This document shows positions 6,493 through 13,302 of a stretch of 14,660 nucleotides of DNA, one piece after another (the first letter of the stretch is position 1; every line of letters begins with the position of its first letter). The position numbers and the translations under genes were made by a program. Source of the stretch: JACDAN01 sp036554945 (GTDB taxonomy: Bacteria > Actinomycetota > Thermoleophilia > Gaiellales > Gaiellaceae); contig DATBMH010000012.1 in the NCBI GenBank assembly GCA_036554945.1, positions 1-14,660 on the forward strand, given 5' to 3'. The notes under the pieces were generated by a model. That model made no database searches and had not been told where the DNA came from. It was given only the letters and a program-made list of their open reading frames with translations.

Positions 6493-9400
6493 GTGATCAG
6501 TCGCGTTCTCTCGCCGGTCCTGGTCGGACGGCAGGAAGAGCTCTCGGAGCTCGAGGACGCGCTGCTGGCCGCGAACAGAGGCGAGGGCCGGTTCGTGCTG
6601 CTCGGTGGGGAGGCCGGGATCGGGAAGACGCGCCTCGCCCGCGAGCTTGCACGTCGGGCGGACAAGCTCGGCTCCAACGTCCTCTGGGGGAGCTGCTCCG
6701 AGGCCGAGCTCCCGCTGCCGTACCTGCCGTTCGTCGAGGCGATCGGCGCGGAGCTCGACGCGTCGGACACGGACGCCCTGCGCGACGAGCTCGGCCCGAT
6801 GGTCGCGGAGCTGGCGCAGGTCTTCCCGCAGCTCGGCGAGGGGCTCACGCCGCCGGAGACCGGCGACCAGTCCCAGGCGCGGCTGAGGCTCTTCGAGTCC
6901 GTTGTCGCGCTGCTCGACTTCTGGGCCGGCGAGCGCACGCTGCTCGTGGTCCTCGACGACGTCCACTGGGCGGACAGCTCCACGCGCGAGCTCCTCGAGT
7001 ACCTGGCGCGCCGCCTCGGGCGCAGCCGCGTGATGCTGCTCGCCACCTACCGGAGCGACGAGCTCGACAGGCTCCACCCGCTGACGCGCGCCGTGCAGAC
7101 CTGGCGGCGCGGTGGCCTCGCCGAGACCGTGACCGTCGGGGCGATGAGACGCTCGCAGGCCGAGGAGATGATCGCGGCGATCCTCGGCGCCGACGACGTG
7201 AGCCCGGAGCTCGCGTCACTCGTCCACGAGCGCGCGGAGGGGAACCCGTTCGTCCTCGAGGAGATGCTGCGCGAGGCGATCGACCGCGGCGAGGTCGTGC
7301 AGTCGGGCACGGGCTGGATCCGTCGCACGGACGCGACCCTCCAGCTTCCGGAGACCGTTCGCGAGACGGTGCTCCTGCGGCTCGGCCGCCTCGATCCCGA
7401 GCATGTGGACGTCCTCCGCGCCGGCGCGATCCTCGGCCGCTCGTTCGACTACTCCCTGCTCGTGGAGGTCGCCGAGTCGGACGAGCCCTCCGTGCTCGCC
7501 GCGCTCGAGAGCGCCGTCGAGCACCAGCTGCTCGAGGAGGAGGCCGGCGACCGGTACACCTGGCGGCATGCGCTGACCCAGGAGGCGATCGCAGGCGACA
7601 CGGTGCTGCCGAAGCGCCTGCGCACGAACTCGCGCGCCGCGGACGCGCTGATCCGGTCCGGAGGGAGCTCCCTCGTCGTTGCCCGGCATCTGCTCGCCGC
7701 CGGGCGGGAGCAGGAGGCGATCGACGCGTGCCTCCGGGCCGCCGACGAGGCCGAGCGGGCCTCGGGCTTCGACGAGGCGAACGGGCTGCTGGAGCGGGTG
7801 CTGCCGCACGTCGAGGATCCCCACGACCGAGCCCTGATGCTGTACCGGATGGGCCGGCTCCGCTGGCTCGACGGCGAGCCGGCGGCCGGAGAGCAGCTCC
7901 TTGTCGACGCCAGCCGGCGGCTGGACGACCTCGGTCTGGCGATCGAGGCGGCGGAGGCGCGCGTGCACCTGAGCCGCTGCTACTGGGAGCTGGAGCGGCC
8001 CGAGGAGGCGATGGAGGCCGTCGAGCGCGCCAGGGACGCGTTGGAGCAGCAGGGGCCGTCGGCGGAGCTGGCGCTCGCCTACGTCCGGCTCGCGGGCTTC
8101 CACGCGTTCCGGCTGGACTACGACAGCTGCTACGTGCAGGCGATCCGCGGCGCGGAGATCGCCGAGCAGGCGGGCGCCGACTTCGAGCGCGTGTGGGCCC
8201 TCTCGTTTGTCGCGCTGGGGCGCTTCGGCACCACGGCCGAGTTCGAGATGTTCGACCAGATCTTCGACGAGGCGGTCGAGAAGGGCTACTCGATCGTCGC
8301 CGGCAACGTCATCCACAACGAGATCTGGGACCGCGTCCACACGCTGGCAGGCGGGCTCCGCGAGGCCGAGGCGAGGTACGACCGGGTGTCGTTCCTCGCG
8401 CGGACGCTCGGCGTCGAGATCTCGAGGAGCTGGGCCCGGCTGGGGCTGGGCCACCCGGGCGAGGCCCTCGAGCAGGCGCAGCTGGCGGTCGCCCGGCACG
8501 AGAGCCTGGGCAACCCGAAGTTCGGGTGGCGCGCCCACCTGGCTGCGTCCGAGGCGCTGCTCGAGCTCGGCCGGACGGCGGAGGCCGCGGCGGAGCTCCC
8601 GCCGCCGCCCGCCGGGAGCGACCTCCAGGACATCGTCTACGACACGCCGGCGCGGATCAGCATCGCGATCGCGCTCGGGCGCGACGACGAGGCGGTCGAG
8701 CTCGCCCGGAGAGCGTCCGGCCACCGCGAGCTCCTGCGCGTCTCCGGGACCGTGCTCTATTCGGTGGAGGGGTTGCTCGCGGGCGGGCTGGTGGACGAGG
8801 CGCAGGCCGTGATCGACCAGGCGAAGGAGACGAACGTCGAGGTGGGGCGGGCCGGCCTCGCGTTCGGCGAGGGCCGGATCCTGCTCGCCAGAGGGCAGGT
8901 GGACGAGGCACGCGTGCTCCTCGAGCGCGCGCTGGCGTCCTTCGAGGACACGGAGCTCCGGCTCTGGGCGTGGCGGGCGCGGGTGCAGGCCGGCGAGGCC
9001 GCCGCTCGGGCCGGCGACGAGGACGCCGCGCGGTCCCTGCTCGCGCGATGCGTCGACGAGGCGCACGGCGCGGGCGCGATCCGGGTGCGCGACGAGGCGC
9101 TCGCGGTCGGCGCGCGCTTCGGGCTCGGCTTGACGGCGCCGGAGGACGAGCCGGTCGTCGACTTCGGTTCGCCCGCGCTCCTCACGGCCGGCGAGCGCCT
9201 CGTGACGTCGATGTTCGCGGACGTCCGTGGCTACACGCCGATGGCGGCAGCGAGCGCACCGGCCGACCTCGCCGACCGCATGACGACGCTCCACCGCTGG
9301 GCGGCGGCCGAGGTCGGCAAGCGGCAGGGGATCGTGGACAAGTTCGCCGGCGACGCCGTGATGGCGACGTTCAACGCGACGGGCGCGCGGGTGGATCATG

Positions 9401-9732
9401 CGGCGCTCGCGCTCGACGCGGCGCTGGCGCTCCGGGACAAGGCCGCGCTCATGGACCTGCCCGTCGGGATCGGGATCGCGGTCGGCCCCGCCGTCGTCAG
9501 CCGTTCCGTGGATGAGGGAAACGTGAGCGTCCTCGGCTCGACGACGAACCTCGCGGCGCGCCTCCAGGCAGCTGCCGGCGGCGGGGACATCCTGCTCAGC
9601 GACGAGGCGTACCGGCGAGTCGCGTCGTGGCTCGCGGAGCGGGGCCTGACGGCCGAGCCGGAGTCGCTCGAGCTGAAGGGCTTCGACGGCGCGCAGCCGG
9701 CCTACCGGCTCCAGAGCCCTGTCCGTGCCTGA
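6493..9732 (+). CDS. AAA ATPase-TPR protein with C-terminal class III nucleotidyl cyclase domain
   Basis: The 1079-residue protein combines an ATP-driven sensor/scaffold with cyclic-nucleotide synthesis. It opens VLVGRQEELSELEDAL, then Walker A GEAGIGKT (39-46) and Walker B LVVLDDVHWAD with D155/D156, typical of the AAA_16 group. A helical linker (EGNPFVLEEMLREAI; LRAGAILGRSFDYSLL) follows to about residue 370, then TPR-like helices to about 880. The cyclase domain (about 900-1079) has metal Asp D910 (MFADVRGYTP) and D954 (KFAGDAVMATF), K950 and S1012 at the substrate-selecting positions, and N1019/R1023 (TNLAARL); it looks active. Most related proteins place the cyclase first, so the order here is reversed. 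The GTG at 6493 begins the conserved N-terminus; in-frame reading from 6004 lies over the YCII and nuclease genes. No TM segment. Regulation and ligand unknown. Confidence 0.93.
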   Translation: MISRVLSPVLVGRQEELSELEDALLAANRGEGRFVLLGGEAGIGKTRLARELARRADKLGSNVLWGSCSEAELPLPYLPFVEAIGAELDASDTDALRDELGPMVAELAQVFPQLGEGLTPPETGDQSQARLRLFESVVALLDFWAGERTLLVVLDDVHWADSSTRELLEYLARRLGRSRVMLLATYRSDELDRLHPLTRAVQTWRRGGLAETVTVGAMRRSQAEEMIAAILGADDVSPELASLVHERAEGNPFVLEEMLREAIDRGEVVQSGTGWIRRTDATLQLPETVRETVLLRLGRLDPEHVDVLRAGAILGRSFDYSLLVEVAESDEPSVLAALESAVEHQLLEEEAGDRYTWRHALTQEAIAGDTVLPKRLRTNSRAADALIRSGGSSLVVARHLLAAGREQEAIDACLRAADEAERASGFDEANGLLERVLPHVEDPHDRALMLYRMGRLRWLDGEPAAGEQLLVDASRRLDDLGLAIEAAEARVHLSRCYWELERPEEAMEAVERARDALEQQGPSAELALAYVRLAGFHAFRLDYDSCYVQAIRGAEIAEQAGADFERVWALSFVALGRFGTTAEFEMFDQIFDEAVEKGYSIVAGNVIHNEIWDRVHTLAGGLREAEARYDRVSFLARTLGVEISRSWARLGLGHPGEALEQAQLAVARHESLGNPKFGWRAHLAASEALLELGRTAEAAAELPPPPAGSDLQDIVYDTPARISIAIALGRDDEAVELARRASGHRELLRVSGTVLYSVEGLLAGGLVDEAQAVIDQAKETNVEVGRAGLAFGEGRILLARGQVDEARVLLERALASFEDTELRLWAWRARVQAGEAAARAGDEDAARSLLARCVDEAHGAGAIRVRDEALAVGARFGLGLTAPEDEPVVDFGSPALLTAGERLVTSMFADVRGYTPMAAASAPADLADRMTTLHRWAAAEVGKRQGIVDKFAGDAVMATFNATGARVDHAALALDAALALRDKAALMDLPVGIGIAVGPAVVSRSVDEGNVSVLGSTTNLAARLQAAAGGGDILLSDEAYRRVASWLAERGLTAEPESLELKGFDGAQPAYRLQSPVRA

Positions 9733-9945
9733 CCTCGTGTGGACCGAGTTCGCAACGCAGGACGACGGGCCGACGATCGCAGGTCTCCGCGCGGGCAGCG
9801 GGCCGCCGGTGCTCCTGCTCCACGGAGGCCCCGGGATCGGGTTCGACCGGTGATCCCCGGCGCCTGGATCGAGGTCGTCGAGGGCGCCGGGCACTTCATC
9901 TGGGTCGAGCGCCCAGGGCCGTCCGCGCGGCGCTTCGCCGCCTAG
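9725..9945 (+). pseudogene. Alpha/beta-hydrolase remnant with internal deletion and frameshift
   Basis: From the GTG at 9725, overlapping the preceding gene by 8 nt, one frame reads MPDLVWTEF, then PPVLLLHGGPGIGFD, the oxyanion-hole motif and N-terminal strand of an S33/proline iminopeptidase-like hydrolase, and hits TGA at 9851. At the same spot another frame takes over with VIPGAWIEVVEGAGHFIWVE, the C-terminal strand and catalytic-His motif (GAGHF) of the same fold, ending at TAG 9943-9945. Only about 73 residues remain of a family of about 270. The nucleophile Ser elbow, the acid residue and the cap domain are missing, so the product cannot work. The two halves join directly at about 9845-9852, which points to one internal deletion. 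An assembly error is the main alternative. Confidence 0.75.
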
Positions 9946-10952
9946 TCCCAGACCACCTCGATCTCCCGCTCGACGGGGAGGGGCAGGGCGCGTGCCTCAG
10001 CCTCGATCGCGTCTCGCAGCTGACGAGATAGGCGTGCCCACGTCTCGACCCGCAGGGTGTGCTGTGCCCGTCTCCACGTCCCGCGGATCTCGCCCTGGAC
10101 GAGAAGCGCGCCCGGCCACACGCGGGACGTCCAGAGCCGCTCCCGCCGGTCGGCCCGCGGCACGAGCAGCTCCCGCTCGACTCCGTCGAGGAGGAAGTAG
10201 GGATCGCCGCTCGGCAGCAGGCGCGCGGCTGCCGGGGCCGTCTCGGCGGCCCGCATGTCCGTCTCGTCCTCCGTGAGCAGCCACTCGTCGCCGAGCGGCG
10301 ACCGGACCGGCAGGAGCGACGCTTCGAGGGAGGCGAACGCCTCGGCCGCCGAGCGCCGCGAGATCCCGGCCCAGCGCCCGAAGCTCTCGGCGGTGGTCGG
10401 CCCGAAGATGCGGAGGTAGCGCCGCGCGAGCTCGCGGCACGCGTCTACCGGGCTGATCCTCGGCGCGGGGACGGTCCAGACGATCGGCGCGCGCGCGCCG
10501 TGCCAGCGGATGGCGACGGTGCCCGTCGCCGCCGCGTACCGCATCTCGTTTCCGAGCCCGAGCGCCTGCCCGATCTCGCGGTCGGTCGCCCGCCGGCCGT
10601 CGAGATGGGTCCGCAACTGCTCGGCCAGGCGCTCGGCCCGCTCGGCGCCCTTGGGGTTGTCCGGGTATCTCCCCAGCGAGAACAGCGCGAAGTCACGCTT
10701 CGCGACGACGTACGTGGTGAAGCGAGGCCCCCAGAGCTGCGCGAGCGCCGGGTGGTCCAGCGTCGACGACCCGACCCCGGCGATGCGTGCGTGCAGCGAC
10801 AGCAGCGCAGCTCGCGGCATGCTGTCCTGCAGACCCGCCCAGGCCGCCCGCCGCAGCGATTCGGCACTGATCGGCACTCGCTCGTCGAGCGCGCCGACCC
10901 GCCGCCGGAATGCGAGGATCTGCCGCCGCGTCAGTGAGAGCCGCGCAGGCAC
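9942..10952 (-). CDS. Winged-helix DNA-binding protein of the HTH_42/AlkZ-like family
   Basis: The 336-residue protein has the full-length form of the HTH_42 (DUF1006) family, whose studied members AlkZ and YcaQ/AlkX are DNA glycosylases acting on alkylated or crosslinked bases. Family marks are LTRRQILAFR near the N-terminus, AAWAGLQDSMPRAALLSLHARI (35-56), the block 'ALAQLWGPRFTTYVVAKRDFALFSLGR', a winged-helix region about 165-235 (RYLRIFGPTTAESFGRWAGIS) and the C-terminal strands GDPYFLLDG, WPGALLVQGEIRGTWRR. The catalytic Q-x-Q (AlkZ) or Q-x-D (YcaQ) position reads Q42-D43-S44, so classic glycosylase activity is doubtful. The GTG at 10952 has no SD; a CATCAT hexamer 6 nt upstream suggests a leaderless mRNA. 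The upstream gene on the same strand ends 18 bp before it. Confidence 0.85.
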   Translation of the reverse strand: MPARLSLTRRQILAFRRRVGALDERVPISAESLRRAAWAGLQDSMPRAALLSLHARIAGVGSSTLDHPALAQLWGPRFTTYVVAKRDFALFSLGRYPDNPKGAERAERLAEQLRTHLDGRRATDREIGQALGLGNEMRYAAATGTVAIRWHGARAPIVWTVPAPRISPVDACRELARRYLRIFGPTTAESFGRWAGISRRSAAEAFASLEASLLPVRSPLGDEWLLTEDETDMRAAETAPAAARLLPSGDPYFLLDGVERELLVPRADRRERLWTSRVWPGALLVQGEIRGTWRRAQHTLRVETWARLSRQLRDAIEAEARALPLPVEREIEVVWD

Positions 10953-10958
10953 GAGGCG

Positions 10959-10964
10959 ATGATG
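10959..10964 (-). promoter_or_regulatory. Putative -10 element (CATCAT) of a leaderless HTH_42 mRNA
   Basis: On the minus strand CATCAT lies 6 nt before the GTG at 10952, in the 18-bp gap after the secreted CxxCH protein gene. It matches TATAAT at 4 of 6, including A2 and T6. It would let the HTH_42 gene be transcribed apart from its upstream neighbour. Confidence 0.3.
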
Positions 10965-10970
10965 CCTCAG

Positions 10971-12008
10971 CTACAGCCGGATCTGTCGCATCGTCACCTT
11001 GATGCCGCTGCGCGACACGTGGTAGACGACGATCCGCGCGCGCCGGCGGCCCGGTTGCCGCGCGATCCTTCGACCGGCCGGCGAGAGACGGAGCCGGAGA
11101 CGCGCCTGCTGGACGGGCCTCACGCGGTGCCCGCCGAGGCCGATCGTCTGCGGCGCGCCGAGGTCCCAGCGGCCTGCCGAGGTCGTCACGATCCCGCCCA
11201 GCCGTCCGGCTCTGGGGATCCGCACCTTGAGCAGCAGGTCGCCGTTCGGTGCTCGGGCGAGGTCGAGCAGGCCGAGCCTTCTCGCGCGCGTCGGGGCCGG
11301 CTCTGCCTCCTCGTCGGTCTCGAGCTCGTCGAACCAGTCGTCGTACTCGTCCTCTTCGAGCTCTTCGGACCCCTCGTCGTCGAGGCCGAAGTCGGGGTCT
11401 TGGGTCTCGTCCCCGAGCAAGTCCTCGTCCTCGTCCGGCTCGATCCGGGCGTCGATCAGGAGCTCGCGGCCGGTCCCGCCGTCCATGTGGCACGGCGTGC
11501 ACGGCTCGGTGAACCACTGGACCGCACCGTCCGGCTGCCGGCGCTCCCTCAGCCCGAGATCGACCTGCCCGGCCGGGAGCAAGAAGCCGATCGCATCGCC
11601 GGGCTCGACCCGAAGGTGGAGGTCCTGCACCTCGTGGACGGAGGCGCCCGGCGAGACGACCGGGATCGGCGCGAACCCGGCGACCGTCACGCCGATGTCG
11701 TCCTCGGCGACGGGCCGCAGCACCGCGATCCTCGGCTGCTCGGCTCCGGCGACCCGCTTGGCGTTCACCCGCGCCGAGACGAGCACTCCCGGCTCGTCCG
11801 CCGCCACATCCGAGCCGAACAGCGCCAGCTGCCGGAAGCCGACGCTCGTCCCGGCGGGACAGGCGTAGACCGCGCAGGCGAAGGCCTCCGGCGCACGGAA
11901 CGGATCGGGCGACCCGATCGGCGTCTCGGCGGCCGCCCGCTGGGCGCCCACGCTCGCGGCCAGCACGAGCGCTGCGGCGAGGGCGAGGGTCCTGCGGTGG
12001 AGCGTCAT
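10971..12008 (-). CDS. Secreted protein of unknown function with CxxCH motif and acidic tract
   Basis: I do not recognise a named family. From the ATG at 12008 the 345-residue product has a clear signal peptide (MTLHRR, then hydrophobic to about residue 22, possible cleavage after AQRAAA, about 27). Residues 28-165 look beta-rich, with an early Cys pair (FACAVYAC, C45/C50). C170-T-P-C173-H174 matches a c-type haem-binding CxxCH. Residues 190-237 are extremely acidic (DEDEDLLGDETQDPD and a Glu/Asp run), resembling thrombospondin type 3-like calcium stretches common in Thermoleophilia exoproteins. The last 100 residues are basic and beta-rich (LLLKVRIPRAGRL, ARLRLRLSPAGRR). An alternative in-frame start at 12065 would overlap the divergent VOC gene and put 19 residues before the signal peptide, so it is less likely. 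Localisation sure, role unknown. Confidence 0.8.
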   Translation of the reverse strand: MTLHRRTLALAAALVLAASVGAQRAAAETPIGSPDPFRAPEAFACAVYACPAGTSVGFRQLALFGSDVAADEPGVLVSARVNAKRVAGAEQPRIAVLRPVAEDDIGVTVAGFAPIPVVSPGASVHEVQDLHLRVEPGDAIGFLLPAGQVDLGLRERRQPDGAVQWFTEPCTPCHMDGGTGRELLIDARIEPDEDEDLLGDETQDPDFGLDDEGSEELEEDEYDDWFDELETDEEAEPAPTRARRLGLLDLARAPNGDLLLKVRIPRAGRLGGIVTTSAGRWDLGAPQTIGLGGHRVRPVQQARLRLRLSPAGRRIARQPGRRRARIVVYHVSRSGIKVTMRQIRL

Positions 12009-12050
12009 GCTCTGTCTTCGCCCGGAGGGCGCCGGCGGTTCGGGCTTCGG

Positions 12051-12056
12051 TACCGT
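12051..12056 (+). promoter_or_regulatory. Putative -10 element (TACCGT) of a leaderless VOC mRNA
   Basis: TACCGT fits TAnnnT and lies 7 nt before the ATG at 12064, in the 55-bp divergent spacer. No SD precedes the ATG. This is the same geometry as at 1939, 6481 and 10959. Confidence 0.35.
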
Positions 12057-12063
12057 CGAGCGC

Positions 12064-12501
12064 ATGACGATTCAACGCATGGATCACGTGGGCATCGTGG
12101 TCGACGACCTCGCGGCCGCGACTGCGTTCTTCGTCGAGCTGGGCCTCGAGCTGCAGGGCGAGGGATCGGTGGAGGGCGAGTGGGTGGACCGCGTGGTGGG
12201 GCTCGAGGGCGTCCGGTCGGATCTCGCGATGATGGAGACGCCGGACGGCCACGCACGGCTCGAGCTGGTGAAGTTCCACGCCCCGCCGGCCCAGGGGGAC
12301 GACGGGCACGCGCCGGCGAACGCCCGGGGCATCCGCCATCTCACATTCGAGGTCGACGACCTCGACGCGGTCATCGCTCGCCTGCAAGCGCGCGGCGCCG
12401 AGCTGGTCGGCGAGGTGGAGCGCTACGAGGACATCTATCGGACCTGCTACATCCGCGGCCCGGAGGGGATCATCCTCGAGCTGGCTGAGCGGATCTCCTG
12501 A
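12064..12501 (+). CDS. VOC family (glyoxalase/bleomycin-resistance fold) metalloprotein
   Basis: The 145-residue protein has two beta-alpha-beta-beta-beta modules: MDHVGIVVDDLAAATAFFVELGLEL (6-30) with MMETPDGHARLELVKF, and GIRHLTFEVDDLDAVIARLQARGAEL (89-114) with CYIRGPEGIILELAERI. The four metal positions of the fold are H8, E67, H92 and E139, so it should bind a divalent metal and could be a lyase, isomerase, dioxygenase or sequestration protein. The substrate cannot be told from sequence. The ATG at 12064 begins the first conserved strand; an in-frame reading from 12007 would overlap the divergent secreted-protein gene and has no family match. It converges on the cupin gene with an 18-bp gap in which no strong terminator hairpin is seen. 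Confidence 0.92.
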   Translation: MTIQRMDHVGIVVDDLAAATAFFVELGLELQGEGSVEGEWVDRVVGLEGVRSDLAMMETPDGHARLELVKFHAPPAQGDDGHAPANARGIRHLTFEVDDLDAVIARLQARGAELVGEVERYEDIYRTCYIRGPEGIILELAERIS

Positions 12502-12519
12502 AGGTCGAGCCGTGAGTGC

Positions 12520-13158
12520 TCAGCGAAGGGCCTCCTCGAACCGCGGGTCGTTGCGTACGGCGGCGAAGTCGTCATCGTGGCGCGCGTCCTCCCGGAACCG
12601 CGGCAGCAACTCGACGGACCGCCGGAGATGGGCGAACGTCTCGTCGCCCGTTTCGCCCGCCATCGTCGCGAAGCACGCGTAGTTGTAATGCAGGCCTGCG
12701 TGGTCCGGCACGCGCTCGAGCGCGCCCCGGACCGCCTCCAGCGCGTCGGCGTAACGCTCTTCGCCGTACGCCTTCATGGACTCGTTGTGGAACGGCCAGG
12801 CCTCGCCCCAGTCGATCCCTTCATACGCTTTGCCGGGTGTGGCGCCGACCGCGAGGACGGTTCCGTCCCCGGTCGCCTTCCGCCGCGACTCCGGCGCGAC
12901 GAACACGAGTGTCCCGGCGGGCGCGTCGACCGCCTCGCCGTCGACCTCGAAGGTCGCCTTCCCGTCGAGCACGATGTACAGCTCCTCCTGGCCGGAACCG
13001 GCCTCGTCGTGCTCGCCGATCACCGTCCCGTCCTCGCCGGGCGTGAAGGCGTTGACACCGAAGGACTGGATCCCGAGGAACTCGCGCACAGGGATGTCCC
13101 TGCCGCGCCGCTCGATGTCGTCGAGGTGCGCGACCTTCCAACTCGGCTTCTCGCTCAT
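12520..13158 (-). CDS. Cupin-domain protein with C-terminal TPR-like helices
   Basis: The 212-residue protein begins with a small beta-barrel (about 25-115): GTVIGEHDEAGSGQEELYIVLDGKATFEVDGE is cupin motif 1 and APAGTLVFVAPESRRKATG stands where motif 2 lies. Of the usual metal ligands only H50 and E58/E59 remain; the second His of motif 1 (D51-E52) and the His of motif 2 are absent, so it is probably a binding or sensor cupin rather than a metalloenzyme. Residues 120-212 are helical and TPR-like (SMKAYGEERYADALEAVRGALERVPDHAGLHYNYACFA, then LRRSVELLPRF and a DxDFAAVRNDPRFEEAL end). The ATG at 13158 has an excellent SD. Role unknown; it is divergent from the S33 hydrolase. Confidence 0.88.
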   Translation of the reverse strand: MSEKPSWKVAHLDDIERRGRDIPVREFLGIQSFGVNAFTPGEDGTVIGEHDEAGSGQEELYIVLDGKATFEVDGEAVDAPAGTLVFVAPESRRKATGDGTVLAVGATPGKAYEGIDWGEAWPFHNESMKAYGEERYADALEAVRGALERVPDHAGLHYNYACFATMAGETGDETFAHLRRSVELLPRFREDARHDDDFAAVRNDPRFEEALR

Positions 13159-13160
13159 CC

Positions 13161-13170
13161 GATCACCTCC
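13161..13170 (-). promoter_or_regulatory. Strong Shine-Dalgarno (GGAGGTGATC) of the cupin-TPR gene
   Basis: On the minus strand GGAGGTGATC matches the complement of the 16S 3' end over 10 bases. The GGAGG core ends 7 nt before the ATG at 13158. It is the best ribosome-binding site in the window and sets the start against longer in-frame readings. Confidence 0.8.
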
Positions 13171-13289
13171 GTCGATGGTAACCGCGTCGGTCGAATCGAA
13201 CACGACGCTCCGCGCGTGCGGGAATCCGCGGATCCACGATCCGCGCTCCCCGCGATGGCGCCTGACGCGAGCTGAGCGATGGTTTCGGT

Positions 13290-13294
13290 GGAGG
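13290..13294 (+). promoter_or_regulatory. Shine-Dalgarno GGAGG deciding the hydrolase start
   Basis: GGAGG ends 8 nt before the ATG at 13303. The in-frame ATG at 13279 has no SD and would place this site inside the coding region, so 13303 is preferred. Confidence 0.65.
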
Positions 13295-13302
13295 TTCGCT
13301 CC

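Noticed and set aside
7216..9894. 892-codon open frame on the minus strand
   Set aside because: It lies antisense to the AAA-TPR-cyclase gene, is full of Arg/Pro/Leu/Val repeats typical of GC-rich shadow frames, and shows no domain.
9739..9945. Single 68-residue open frame as an intact small gene
   Set aside because: Only its last 31 residues resemble a protein (hydrolase C-terminus); the first part is out of frame with the hydrolase N-terminus, so a pseudogene explains it better.
10693..12387. 564-codon minus-strand open frame across two genes
   Set aside because: It overlaps the HTH_42, CxxCH and VOC genes in other frames and is very rich in Arg/Ala/Gly/Pro without family motifs.
12502..12519. 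Short TGAG-tg-CTCA dyad as a bidirectional terminator between the VOC and cupin genes
   Set aside because: The arms are only 4 bp and no T-run follows on either strand.
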